The notes under the pieces are model-generated. The model ran no database searches. It was not told where the DNA came from and saw only the letters and a list, made by a program, of their open reading frames with translations. A stretch of 14,084 nt of DNA from an uncultured Eubacteriales bacterium (GTDB taxonomy: Bacteria; Bacillota; Clostridia; Oscillospirales; Oscillospiraceae): positions 1 to 14,084 of the forward strand of contig CAUABY010000027.1 of assembly GCA_958427375.1 (NCBI GenBank), read 5' to 3'. Numbering within the stretch: position 1 is the first letter of the stretch; each line of letters opens with the position of its first letter. This document shows positions 1 through 7,088 of this stretch, piece by piece. The position numbers and the translations under genes were made by a program.

Positions 1-431
1 CAATGGTCAACATGCTGCAACAGATAAACAACCTCGTCATAGTTACAAACGGGCTGGACGTTGTGCCGAAAATCCAGAGCAGCCACGTACAGCTGCACAT
101 TGTAGGCGGGGAGATGTCCGACATATCGCACGGGTTTTACGGCGCGACAGCCGAAAACGCACTGAAAAGCTTCAACTTTGACCTTGCCTTCTTCTCCCCT
201 GTCGGCGTGACGCCGCAAAACTACGCGGCGGAATCCACATGGGACGCGGCCTCCGTGCGCCGTGTGGCGATGCAGCAGTCAAGCTGCTCGGTACTGCTCT
301 TCGACCACACAAAGGTCGGGCTGACGCGGCCATACAACTTCGCGCACTTAAGCGAATTTCAATACATTATAACAGACAACATCAAAAACGACTTTGACAC
401 CTCCGCCCAAGTAAGGCGCGTACACATCTGA
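1..431 (+). CDS. DeoR-family transcriptional regulator, C-terminal part (5' end outside window)
   Basis: This is the effector-binding half of a DeoR/GlpR-type repressor. The frame is open to the window edge, and the ATG at position 3 is probably internal because the N-terminal helix-turn-helix is missing. The 142 visible residues carry the DeoR sensor pattern: a VVTNGLDV-like strand, HIVGGEMSD, a YGATAENAL helix, FDLAFFSPVGV, and a late LLFDHTKVG segment in which Asp and Lys match the conserved D-x-x-K that contacts the phosphate of sugar-phosphate effectors in this family. It ends ITDN, as usual. The stop lies four bases before the next ATG, so the two regulators are almost certainly co-transcribed. 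The effector cannot be told from sequence; the convergent Ugp-like importer makes glycerol-3-phosphate or a related ester an attractive guess, no more. Confidence 0.85.
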   Translation, partial: MVNMLQQINNLVIVTNGLDVVPKIQSSHVQLHIVGGEMSDISHGFYGATAENALKSFNFDLAFFSPVGVTPQNYAAESTWDAASVRRVAMQQSSCSVLLFDHTKVGLTRPYNFAHLSEFQYIITDNIKNDFDTSAQVRRVHI

Positions 432-435
432 AGAT

Positions 436-1194
436 ATGATACCTGAGGACAGACTAAAGAAGATACTGACAATTGTAAATCAGAACCAATCAGTCAGCGT
501 GAGCGAGCTGGAGGCACAGCTCTATGTGAGCTCGGCCACCATCCGGCGCGACCTTTCGGAGCTTGCAAAGCGCGGGCTTATCGTCCGCTCCTTCGGCGGG
601 GCTATGGCCGCGACGAGCGTGGGCAGCACCACGCCGGCCATCAGCAGCCACGAGAGCACACCGCTTGGCTACGCCGCCGCCCAGCTTGTGAAGGACAGGG
701 AGACGATTTTCCTTGCCGCCTCGCCGCTGACGCTATCCATGGCCGCCGAGCTGACGCGGAGAACGGGGCTGACCGTTGTGACCGACAGCCTGAAAATTTC
801 AAACAAGCTCTGCGGCAAGGTCAGCCGCCTTTACTGCACGGGCGGGCGCTACCTTTTCTCACAGGGTCTGTTCGTCGGCCAGCAGGCGGCGGAGCTTACG
901 GAGCATTTTCGCTTTGACATCTGCTTTATTGCCTGTGACGGACTGACCAGCAGCGGTTTTCTGACCTATGCCGGGGTGGAGCGGCTGCCGGTTCTTAGCG
1001 CGGCGATGCACTGCGCGCGCAGGAGGGTTCTGCTGTGCAAGGGCGAGCAGATTGGCGCGAGCGCCGCAAACGCGCTGCTGGAGCTGAGAAGCTTTGACAC
1101 CGTTGTTACCGACGCGCCGTGCATGCTGCCCGCAGCATACACGGGGCATGTAATAGAGGCGGAAAAAGAAGGCAGAAAAGGAAAACGCGAATAA
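436..1194 (+). CDS. DeoR-family transcriptional regulator, second tandem copy
   Basis: A complete 252-residue DeoR-type repressor, the normal family length. Residues 1-57 form the winged helix-turn-helix: VSVSELEAQLYVSSATIRRDL is followed by L..RGLIVRSFGGA, the family signature TIRRDL-x2-L-x3-G-x-I-x-R-x2-GGA. The sensor domain follows (VVTDSLKIS, LYCTGGR, QAAEL, FDICFIACDGL). At the place where the upstream copy has FDHTK, this one reads LCKGEQIG, so the acidic and lysine positions expected to hold the effector phosphate are not kept. This copy may therefore sense something else or act with its neighbour. The C-terminus ends in a highly charged tail (EAEKEGRKGKRE). The start has no good Shine-Dalgarno and lies four bases after the preceding stop, which suggests translational coupling. 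A terminator follows directly. Confidence 0.9.
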   Translation: MIPEDRLKKILTIVNQNQSVSVSELEAQLYVSSATIRRDLSELAKRGLIVRSFGGAMAATSVGSTTPAISSHESTPLGYAAAQLVKDRETIFLAASPLTLSMAAELTRRTGLTVVTDSLKISNKLCGKVSRLYCTGGRYLFSQGLFVGQQAAELTEHFRFDICFIACDGLTSSGFLTYAGVERLPVLSAAMHCARRRVLLCKGEQIGASAANALLELRSFDTVVTDAPCMLPAAYTGHVIEAEKEGRKGKRE

Positions 1195-1204
1195 AAGGTC
1201 AAAA

Positions 1205-1235
1205 ATAAAGGGTAGGAATTTTTCCTGCCCTTTAT
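1205..1235. terminator. Bidirectional Rho-independent terminator between convergent operons
   Basis: A 14-bp stem (ATAAAGGGTAGGAA pairing with TTCCTGCCCTTTAT, one G-T wobble) encloses a TTT loop. On the minus strand the stem is followed by TTTTT, a good U-tract for ending the importer operon. On the plus strand it is followed by the looser CTATTTAGTTTT, ending the DeoR pair. Confidence 0.9.
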
Positions 1236-1262
1236 CTATTTAGTTTTACACCAAAATCTGTA

Positions 1263-2114
1263 TTACTTCATTGCGGCCTTGGAGTAACCGGTCATCATGT
1301 ACTTCTGGAAGATGAGGAAGAGGATGATAAGCGGAACTATCGCAAGGACTGCACCAGCCATAATCTCATGGTAGTTAGAGACTGCCTGGCCTGCGAAAGT
1401 GTTCTTGAGCTGAGCAAGGCCGACGGTCAGAACTCTGCGGACCTCATTCTTGGCGATGATTTTCGGCCAGAAGTAAGCGTTCCAGCCGTTGGAGAAGGTC
1501 ACGAGGGTGACGGTGAAAACGGTGGATTTGCTCATCGGGAACAGGACGTGGAGGATTGTGCCGAGGCGGCCCAGACCGTCAATACGTCCGGCGTCGATAT
1601 AGCTCTGGTCGATTGCGAGGAACGAATTTCGCAGCATGAAGATGTAGTAGGCCGAGACTGCCTCCGGCAGGATAAGGCCGAGGAAGGTGTCCGCGAGACC
1701 CCAGTTGGCGCACATGATATAAATAGGAATAAAGGTTACCTGCAGAGGAACCATCAGAGCGCCGAGAACCACATAGAACAGCACCTCTCTGCCCTTGAAG
1801 CTGCCGCAGGCAAAGCCGTACGCGGCGAGCGTGCCGGTGCCGACCTGAAGGATGAGGATGCCGGCGGTCATGACGATGGTGTTCCAGTAGTAGTGCAGGA
1901 AGTTGGCGCGGGTGAGAACGTTGAGATAGTTCTCAGGGTGGAAGCTGTGCGGGAAGAGCGTGGGGATGACACGCTGAACTTCCTCAGCGGATTTGAATGA
2001 GGTCGCCAGCATCCAGTAGAGAGGGAAAATCATTACGATGGTAACGAGAATAGCCACAATTGTCTGGATATGATATCCGGCGCTGTGGTGTTTTTTAAGT
2101 CTTTGTCCGTTCAT
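1263..2114 (-). CDS. ugpE: Carbohydrate/glycerophosphodiester ABC transporter permease, UgpE-like (CUT1 family)
   Basis: Inner-membrane permease of the MalG/UgpE type, 283 residues, with about six hydrophobic segments starting at residues 16-36. The cytoplasmic EAA loop that docks the ATPase is at about residues 172-190 (SYIDAGRIDG, then HVLFPMSK). Just after it, residues 210-217 read GWNAYFWP. In E. coli UgpE the same place carries GWNQYLWP, and this is my main reason for preferring UgpE over generic MalG-type permeases. The start has a strong ribosome-binding site (GAGAGGAGG, nine bases before ATG). It is the last gene of the importer operon, 18 bp after the other permease and just ahead of a terminator. 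No ATPase gene follows, so the transporter presumably borrows a shared MsmK/UgpC-type ATPase encoded elsewhere. Being a CUT1 permease is near certain; the substrate is less sure. Confidence 0.9.
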   Translation of the reverse strand: MNGQRLKKHHSAGYHIQTIVAILVTIVMIFPLYWMLATSFKSAEEVQRVIPTLFPHSFHPENYLNVLTRANFLHYYWNTIVMTAGILILQVGTGTLAAYGFACGSFKGREVLFYVVLGALMVPLQVTFIPIYIMCANWGLADTFLGLILPEAVSAYYIFMLRNSFLAIDQSYIDAGRIDGLGRLGTILHVLFPMSKSTVFTVTLVTFSNGWNAYFWPKIIAKNEVRRVLTVGLAQLKNTFAGQAVSNYHEIMAGAVLAIVPLIILFLIFQKYMMTGYSKAAMK

Positions 2115-2132
2115 AATACATTTCCTCCTCTC

Positions 2133-3080
2133 TTAAGAATCGTAGTTGACGCTGTTGTTGGAGTACTTCATGGTGCAGACAGTGACAACAAGCAGGATGA
2201 TGAAGAACATGACTGCCGAGGTCGCCGCGCGGTCCATTCTGAAGTCGACCATTGCGTATCTGTAGATGAGGTACACAAACACCTCAGTGCTTCTCGCAGG
2301 GCCGCCGGAGGTCAGTATATCGACCGACTGGAAGACCTTCATGGAGGAGAGGAAGGTGGTGACAACGAGGAACAGAGTGGTCGGGGAGAGCAGCGGAAGA
2401 GTTATCTTGAAGAATTGCTCGCGCTTGGTTGCGCCGTCAAGGGATGCCGCCTCATAGTACTGCGGGGAAATGCCAATCATGGCGGAGAGGTAAATCATCA
2501 TGCCATAACCAAACACACGCCAGCAGGTCGTCATGAGGACGGAAAGAAGTGCAGTTGACTTCTGGTTGAGCCAGTCAATCGGAGAGATGCCGATGAGGCC
2601 AAGCAGATAGTTGAGCACGCCATAGTCGGTATTGAGTATCCAGAGGAAAACAACGGCGCAGGAAGACATCGCAACGTACTTAGGCACGAAGATGATGGCA
2701 CGCATTGCGCTGAAACCGCGGGTCATGCGGTTAAAGAGCAGGGCGAAGAGCATACCGCCGACGATGGTGGCAAAGAGCTCGCCCAAGGAGTAAAGGAAAG
2801 TTACCTTGAGGGAGTTCCACAGGTACTTTGCGCCGGAACCGACGAAGAGCCACGCCCAGTTTTTGAAGCCGACATAGCTGTATGTAGGCTTGAGCAGATT
2901 CCAGTCGGTAAGGCTTATGCGGAAAAGCTCTACCACGGGGTAGTATGTAAAGACTGCAAGGAGTATGAGCGCGGGGAGGACAAATAGAAAATCGACAATT
3001 TTTGACTTTGTTCTCTGGCTCAGTCTGGGTGACTGCTTCGCGGGCTTTACCGCGACAGCCGCTGCATTTTCATTTGGCAT
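2133..3080 (-). CDS. ugpA: ABC transporter permease, UgpA/MalF-like (CUT1 family)
   Basis: Inner-membrane partner of the UgpE-like permease, 315 residues from the chosen ATG. A hydrophilic N-terminus (residues 1-27) precedes TM1 (about 29-48), and five more membrane segments follow. The EAA loop at residues 210-230 reads EAASLDGATKREQF then ITLPLL, the canonical ATPase-docking motif, followed by VFQSVDILTSGGP, typical of MalF/UgpA proteins. The frame can be opened to a TTG at 3134, but that would run through a strong hairpin and lacks a ribosome-binding site. The ATG at 3080 has GGAAGAAAGG ten bases upstream and is preferred. It lies 101 bp downstream of the binding-protein gene, with a stem-loop in the gap. 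CUT1 identity is very secure; UgpA rather than another sugar permease rests on the partner genes and the divergent phosphodiesterase. Confidence 0.9.
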   Translation of the reverse strand: MPNENAAAVAVKPAKQSPRLSQRTKSKIVDFLFVLPALILLAVFTYYPVVELFRISLTDWNLLKPTYSYVGFKNWAWLFVGSGAKYLWNSLKVTFLYSLGELFATIVGGMLFALLFNRMTRGFSAMRAIIFVPKYVAMSSCAVVFLWILNTDYGVLNYLLGLIGISPIDWLNQKSTALLSVLMTTCWRVFGYGMMIYLSAMIGISPQYYEAASLDGATKREQFFKITLPLLSPTTLFLVVTTFLSSMKVFQSVDILTSGGPARSTEVFVYLIYRYAMVDFRMDRAATSAVMFFIILLVVTVCTMKYSNNSVNYDS

Positions 3081-3113
3081 ATCTGTTGAGCCTTTCTTCC
3101 GTGAATATTCCTC

Positions 3114-3139
3114 AAGCCTTGCCATTTCGGGCAAGGCTT
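3114..3139 (-). other. Intercistronic stem-loop between binding-protein and permease genes
   Basis: A perfect 10-bp inverted repeat (AAGCCTTGCC / GGCAAGGCTT) with a 6-base loop lies between the stop of the binding-protein gene and the start of the permease gene. No T-run follows, so it is not a full terminator. In other ABC importer operons such hairpins protect the upstream message and give an excess of binding protein over permeases; that role is inferred here. Confidence 0.75.
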
Positions 3140-3181
3140 AGAGTATAAAGTGTTTTCTACTATCGTTGCGTACAAGGTAGC

Positions 3182-4510
3182 TTATGCGCGGTCTGCGAGA
3201 ATCTCGTCGATCTCATCGACCATGTTGTCAGACTCTGTCTGGATGTCGCCGCCCTGAACGAGCATGGTGTCCATAGCATTCTTCCAGGTGGTGGCAAGTT
3301 CGCTCCATGCAGCGTTCTGGATACGGGGATTGATGAGGTTGAGGTTGTCGAAGATGCACTGGAATGCGGGCTTCTCCTTCAGGAACTCAACGCCTTCCTC
3401 GGTCTGGAGGACGGAGTTACGGGTAGGCAGGTAACCGGTGCCGGCAGCCCACTTCATGTTGACTTCCTTGCCGCAGAGGTACTGGAGGAACTGCCATGCG
3501 GCGTTCTTGGTGGCCTGATCGTTCTTTGCGGGGATACCGAGGACGCAGCCGCCGACTTCGGAGAACTTATCACCGGTGGAGGCAGCGGGGTACCATGCCA
3601 TGCCGACCTCGAAATCGCACTTGTCAACATAGTTGTTGTACAGGGAAGAGGTGTGCATGACGGAGAAGGTCTTGCCGTCATAGAAGTTCTGGCGCATTGC
3701 GGCAGAAGCGTCGGTGCCGACTGCGAGGTAGGCAAGGCCGTCCTGGCACCAGTCATTAATCATGTTGGTAACACCGATTGCAGCGTCGCTGTTGAGGTCG
3801 CAGGTGTTATCGTCAGTGATGATGTCAACGCCCTCATTGAGGTAAAGGGTCTCGAAGTACCACTGGTCCCAGCCGGGAACAACAGTGCCGTAGCCGCCGC
3901 AGGCTGCCGCGCCAGCTTCGAGGAATGCGGGGAAGTCCTCAATGGTCTCAGGAACGGTTATGCCGTTCTCATCGGCCATGGTCTTGTTATAGTAGATAAC
4001 CTGAGTGGAGTGCAGGAACGGGAGTGCAACCTGCTTGCCGTCAAACTGAGAGCTGGCAAGGAGACCGCTGGAGAAGTCATCGACGTCATAGCCGGTGGCC
4101 ACTATGTACGGGTCAAGGTTCTCGAACACGCCGCCGTCGCCGTAGGAGGCAACATAGTCAGTGTTGGCAACGCAGACCGCGGGCAGGTCAGTGCCTGCTG
4201 CGTGGGAAGCAACAAGAGCCTCATTGATGTCCTTGTATGCGCCCATGTACTTTGCCTCAACAGTGATGAGGTCCTGAGAGTTATTGAAGCCGTCAACAAC
4301 TTCCTGGACGAGGCCGGAGTACTGGTCCTCAAGAGCATGCCACCAAGTGATGGTGATAGGCTCGGTTACATCATAGAAACCAGCTTCGTGGACTTCTTCT
4401 GCCTCAGCAGGAGCCTGAGGCTTTGCTGCCGCGCCGGTGCTGCCGCCGCTGCATGCGCACAGTGCGAACACCATGCTGAACGCGAGAATAACTGCGAGTA
4501 ATTTTCTCAT
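3182..4510 (-). CDS. ugpB: Extracellular solute-binding lipoprotein, UgpB-like (family 1)
   Basis: Substrate-capturing lipoprotein of the importer, 442 residues. Residues 1-20 are a lipoprotein signal peptide with lipobox LCAC; Cys20 would be lipidated and tethered to the outer face of the membrane, followed by a flexible Gly/Ala/Pro/Glu linker (21-45). The mature part resembles E. coli UgpB along its length: ITWWHALED (54-62), YMGAYKDIN (88-96), PFLHSTQVIYYNK (164-176), PGWDQWYFET (212-221), and GTGYLP (357-362). The tryptophan-rich 212-221 segment corresponds to UgpB's GWQGW region. UgpB binds glycerol-3-phosphate and glycerophosphocholine, so a glycerophosphodiester is the favoured ligand, supported by the divergent phosphodiesterase gene; a sugar remains possible. 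The start has GAGGAG nine bases upstream. First gene of the operon, with an extended -10 promoter 138 bp upstream. Confidence 0.9.
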   Translation of the reverse strand: MRKLLAVILAFSMVFALCACSGGSTGAAAKPQAPAEAEEVHEAGFYDVTEPITITWWHALEDQYSGLVQEVVDGFNNSQDLITVEAKYMGAYKDINEALVASHAAGTDLPAVCVANTDYVASYGDGGVFENLDPYIVATGYDVDDFSSGLLASSQFDGKQVALPFLHSTQVIYYNKTMADENGITVPETIEDFPAFLEAGAAACGGYGTVVPGWDQWYFETLYLNEGVDIITDDNTCDLNSDAAIGVTNMINDWCQDGLAYLAVGTDASAAMRQNFYDGKTFSVMHTSSLYNNYVDKCDFEVGMAWYPAASTGDKFSEVGGCVLGIPAKNDQATKNAAWQFLQYLCGKEVNMKWAAGTGYLPTRNSVLQTEEGVEFLKEKPAFQCIFDNLNLINPRIQNAAWSELATTWKNAMDTMLVQGGDIQTESDNMVDEIDEILADRA

Positions 4511-4654
4511 TTTTACTTTCTCCTCATTTCGTATATAATTGGTTTACTTTGCTTTCGGCAGAGCCTTACTGCCCCGCTTATGCCCCGTTTTATGGAACAA
4601 AGCCGCGGACAGCGCCTCTAACCGCATCGCATCTCGGTGATGCTTGTTGGGTAC

Positions 4655-4683
4655 AGTTTATCACACGTTTTCATTTTTGACAA
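4655..4683 (-). promoter_or_regulatory. Sigma-A-type promoter of the Ugp-like operon
   Basis: Read on the minus strand: -35 TTGTCA (4683-4678), a 17-base spacer, then -10 TAAACT (4660-4655) with TGA directly before it (extended -10). Transcription would start near 4648, leaving a leader of about 138 nt before the binding-protein ATG. Confidence 0.75.
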
Positions 4684-4813
4684 CATATTATGCGCATTAT
4701 GATTTATTTTTCAAACTCGCTCATTTCTTTGCAGGTATTTTCCAAGTTTGCGGTTTACATTTTGTACATAATTACGAAAACGCGGTGCAAATCATCAAGA
4801 AAGCGCTCATTTA

Positions 4814-4842
4814 TTGAAAATGCGGTTCGTAAATGCTATACT
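4814..4842 (+). promoter_or_regulatory. Sigma-A-type promoter of the phosphodiesterase operon
   Basis: -35 TTGAAA (4814-4819), a 17-base spacer, -10 TATACT (4837-4842) preceded by TGC, an extended -10. It rules out the far-upstream in-frame start at 4833, which would lie inside the promoter, and supports ATG 4935. Confidence 0.85.
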
Positions 4843-4934
4843 TAATAGCTGTCATAACAAAGCCTGTTTGTAGACATACACAAAATGCAGCAGGCAGATT
4901 TGTCAATTCCATACAAAAAATTGTGAGGGCAGAC

Positions 4935-5663
4935 ATGAACACTATTAAAATTAACAGCAAGGGCGTTAAAATGATTGCACACAGAGGTCTGAGCGGCCTT
5001 GAGAAAGAAAACACCTGCTCGGCTTTTGTCGCCGCCGGCAACCGCGAGAGCTTTTTCGGCGTAGAGACAGATGTACACCGCACCGCTGACGGGCGTTTCG
5101 TCATATTCCACGACGACAACACCGCGCGCGTCGGGCTCGACTCCATGATTATAGAGAACACCAGCTATGACACTCTGCGCAAGCTTCAGCTCCTCGATAT
5201 TGACGGCAAGCGCGGCCGCATGGATCTTATTATCCCCGACCTGCTCGACTACATCGGCATCTGCAAAAAGTACGAAAAAACCTGCGTTCTTGAGCTGAAG
5301 AATCAGTTTAAGGCATCCGACGTTTATAAAATCGTAGGTGAGTTTGAGAAAGCGGATTACCTTGACCACCTCATAGTCATCTCTTTCCAGCTTAAAAACC
5401 TTGTCTATCTGCGCCGCCGCTACCCGGAGCTTCGCGCAATGTACCTGCTTGAGGACTGGGGCAAGAACTCGCTCGATGACCTTGTGAAAAACAACCTCGG
5501 TCTCGACATCCGCTACACCAATCTCACCAAGGAGATAGTGGACGCCGTACACGCCGCCGGACTGGAGGTTAACTGCTGGACGGTCAACACCAAGGAGGAC
5601 GGCGAGGCCATGATAGACCTCGGCGTCGACTACATCACTACCAACATACTTGAAGCCGAATGA
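4935..5663 (+). CDS. Glycerophosphodiester phosphodiesterase (GDPD family, UgpQ-like)
   Basis: Hydrolyses glycerophosphodiesters (for example glycerophosphocholine) to glycerol-3-phosphate and an alcohol. The 242-residue protein is a single GDPD TIM barrel. The catalytic set is intact: HRG at 16-18, E-N-T at 25-27, E44 and D46 (GVETDVH), then the T-x-DGRFVIFHDD stretch with the second catalytic His at residue 59; the metal-binding ELK-type strand (CVLELKN) follows. No signal peptide is seen and the catalytic HRG sits very near the N-terminus, so the enzyme should be cytoplasmic, like E. coli UgpQ. ATG 4935 is chosen because GAGGG lies six bases upstream and earlier in-frame starts would precede the predicted transcript. 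Its stop overlaps the next start (ATGA). Divergent placement from the UgpBAE-like importer strongly suggests a functional pair. Confidence 0.92.
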   Translation: MNTIKINSKGVKMIAHRGLSGLEKENTCSAFVAAGNRESFFGVETDVHRTADGRFVIFHDDNTARVGLDSMIIENTSYDTLRKLQLLDIDGKRGRMDLIIPDLLDYIGICKKYEKTCVLELKNQFKASDVYKIVGEFEKADYLDHLIVISFQLKNLVYLRRRYPELRAMYLLEDWGKNSLDDLVKNNLGLDIRYTNLTKEIVDAVHAAGLEVNCWTVNTKEDGEAMIDLGVDYITTNILEAE

Positions 5664-6385
5664 TACATCTATTTGATCCTGAAAACAAGTTCTGGCGCTT
5701 CATGGGCAAGCTCACGGACGCCGCTATAATGGGTATTCTCTGGGCTGTAGTCAGCATCCCCATCATCACGACGGGCGCCGCGACAACCGCCTTTTACGAG
5801 TTCACCCTCCATCAGGTGCGCGACACGGAGGGCGGCGTGTGGAAGAGCTTCTGGTCAAGCTTCAAGCGCCATTTCAAAAAAGCGACGCTTATCTGGCTCA
5901 TCATCCTTGTCGGCACCGCGTTTTTCCTCGCGGATTTGTGGGCGGCGTGGAACTTCTTCATCAACGTGCAGGGTGTTATGCGCTATGCCGTGTTCGGGCT
6001 TATTGGCTGCCTGGCACTCATCTTCCTCGGCTGCACCTTCTACCTCTACCCCACCCTCGCGCTGTACGATTTTCCGATGAAGAAAATACTGGGCAACAGC
6101 TTCATTCTCGCCATCGGCAACCTGCCTGTGACACTGACGCTGCTTGTGATGCTCGTGCTGGTGGGCGTGGGCATATTCTACATGAGCGGCCTCTTTTTCT
6201 TCTGGATTGCGCTGTACGTTTTCTTCTCCTCATACTTTATTGTGGGCGTATTTCTCAAATACACCGAGGATGACGGCGAGGTCAATCACGAGGAAGAGGA
6301 AGCCCCGTCACTGCCCGCAAAGCGCGTGCGCAGAAAGCATTTCAGCAAAAAGAGCATCGGCAGTGATGAGGACGGTTTGATATGA
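5660..6385 (+). CDS. YesL/DUF624 family membrane protein
   Basis: An integral membrane protein of 241 residues with about five hydrophobic segments (roughly 21-41, 75-97, 109-132, 147-171 and 174-199). The stretch SIPIITTGAATTAFY early in the protein, followed by a charged VRDTEGGVWKSFWSSFK loop, is typical of the YesL/DUF624 family, which accompanies carbohydrate ABC importers in Firmicutes and whose molecular role is unknown. The C-terminal tail (200-241) is hydrophilic, an acidic run (EEEE) followed by a basic cluster (KRVRRKHFSKK). Its ATG overlaps the phosphodiesterase stop by four bases (ATGA) and its own stop overlaps the next ATG the same way, so the three proteins are translationally coupled. 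Family call fairly sure, function not known. Confidence 0.8.
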   Translation: MIHLFDPENKFWRFMGKLTDAAIMGILWAVVSIPIITTGAATTAFYEFTLHQVRDTEGGVWKSFWSSFKRHFKKATLIWLIILVGTAFFLADLWAAWNFFINVQGVMRYAVFGLIGCLALIFLGCTFYLYPTLALYDFPMKKILGNSFILAIGNLPVTLTLLVMLVLVGVGIFYMSGLFFFWIALYVFFSSYFIVGVFLKYTEDDGEVNHEEEEAPSLPAKRVRRKHFSKKSIGSDEDGLI

Positions 6386-7068
6386 CGCTGAGTGAAAGAA
6401 TATCCAAATGGTACCACGGTGAGCGCGACAAGCTGCGCCCCATGAGCTTTAGGCAAAAGGTATCGTACATTGCCTACTATTATAAACTGTGGTTTATCGG
6501 CTTTTTGGTGCTGGCGCTTTTTGTGTGGTACATCGGCGATGTGATAGTCCAGTCGCACAAGGAGACGCTCTTGCAGGGCTTCATTGTAAACGACCTCTAT
6601 GATTTGTTCGACACGGGCGAGATGGAGGACGAGTTCGGCGGGATTTTAGGTGTTGGAAAGAACCAGCGCATTATCTTTGACGGCGACCTGTACGTTGACT
6701 TTGAGGGCAGGGACGCGCGCGACTATTCCGCCGCGAGCAACGGCAAGATTATCGCCTACATCGCAACGGCTGAGCTGGACTTTGTAATCACAACGGAAAA
6801 GCTCTACGACCACTATTCGGTAAATGTGCCGCTGCTGGATTTCAAGCAGCTCCTGCCCGCGGATTTATACACGCGGCTTGAGGAGTACATGATACCCGCT
6901 CTCGACGCGGACGGAAAGCCCATAGACGGCGGGCTGAACATGGAGCACTGCCGCTTCATGGAAGGGCGTGAGCATGAGGACGTAAATTACTACATGTTCG
7001 TTCCGCTCTCCGCGCCGGACACTGACGCGCTGTGCCGCTTCATTGAGTGGTGCTTCCCCTCGGCGTGA
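6382..7068 (+). CDS. Unrecognised membrane-anchored protein, third gene of the phosphodiesterase operon
   Basis: I do not recognise this 228-residue protein. It has a basic, amphipathic N-terminus (1-34), one clear membrane segment at about 35-56 (YKLWFIGFLVLALFVWYIGD), and a soluble domain of about 170 residues that by the positive-inside rule lies outside the cell. The domain holds a strand-like AYIATAELDFVITT stretch (residues 125-138) followed by DFKQLLP (153-159), loosely like a lobe of a binding protein; that is only an impression. Cysteines are at 190, 218 and 224. The start overlaps the YesL-family stop (ATGA), and a perfect terminator follows 20 bp after the stop, so it is the last gene of the unit. 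Tight coupling to a YesL protein and a GDPD points to a joint role in the envelope. Confidence 0.75.
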   Translation: MTLSERISKWYHGERDKLRPMSFRQKVSYIAYYYKLWFIGFLVLALFVWYIGDVIVQSHKETLLQGFIVNDLYDLFDTGEMEDEFGGILGVGKNQRIIFDGDLYVDFEGRDARDYSAASNGKIIAYIATAELDFVITTEKLYDHYSVNVPLLDFKQLLPADLYTRLEEYMIPALDADGKPIDGGLNMEHCRFMEGREHEDVNYYMFVPLSAPDTDALCRFIEWCFPSA

Positions 7069-7088
7069 TGCCGGGAAATTTGATACGA

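Larger units (their letters stand above)
4511..4934. promoter_or_regulatory. Divergent control region between the Ugp-like importer and the phosphodiesterase operon
   Basis: No gene is supported in these 424 bases. The region holds an outward promoter on each strand, a leader of about 138 nt for the importer operon and one of about 85 nt for the phosphodiesterase operon. In the importer leader, small hairpins can form at 4629-4643 (GCATC/GATGC) and 4557-4573 (GGCAG/CTGCC). Between the promoters lie an imperfect palindrome (4687-4700, ATTATGC/GCATTAT, one mismatch per arm) and two copies of CGCTCATTT (4718-4726 and 4804-4812), which are candidate regulator sites. The layout suggests both operons respond to shared control. 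Confidence 0.7.

Noticed and set aside
3081..3134. Longer UgpA-like start at a TTG (18 extra residues)
   Set aside because: It lies in a stem-loop and lacks a ribosome-binding site; the ATG at 3080 has a purine-rich GGAAGAAAGG upstream and gives a normal permease N-terminus.
3653..4501. Long plus-strand open frame opposite the binding-protein gene (282 codons)
   Set aside because: It mirrors the minus-strand gene, has no recognisable motif, and the minus-strand protein shows clear lipoprotein and UgpB features. The same applies to the frame at 1368-2000 opposite the UgpE-like gene.
4833..4934. N-terminal extension of the phosphodiesterase
   Set aside because: The extension would begin inside the -10 element of a strong promoter, whereas ATG 4935 has GAGGG and sits just before the catalytic HRG.
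4842..5552. Minus-strand open frame opposite the phosphodiesterase (236 codons)
   Set aside because: Composition is that of an antisense shadow; the plus-strand frame carries the full GDPD catalytic set.
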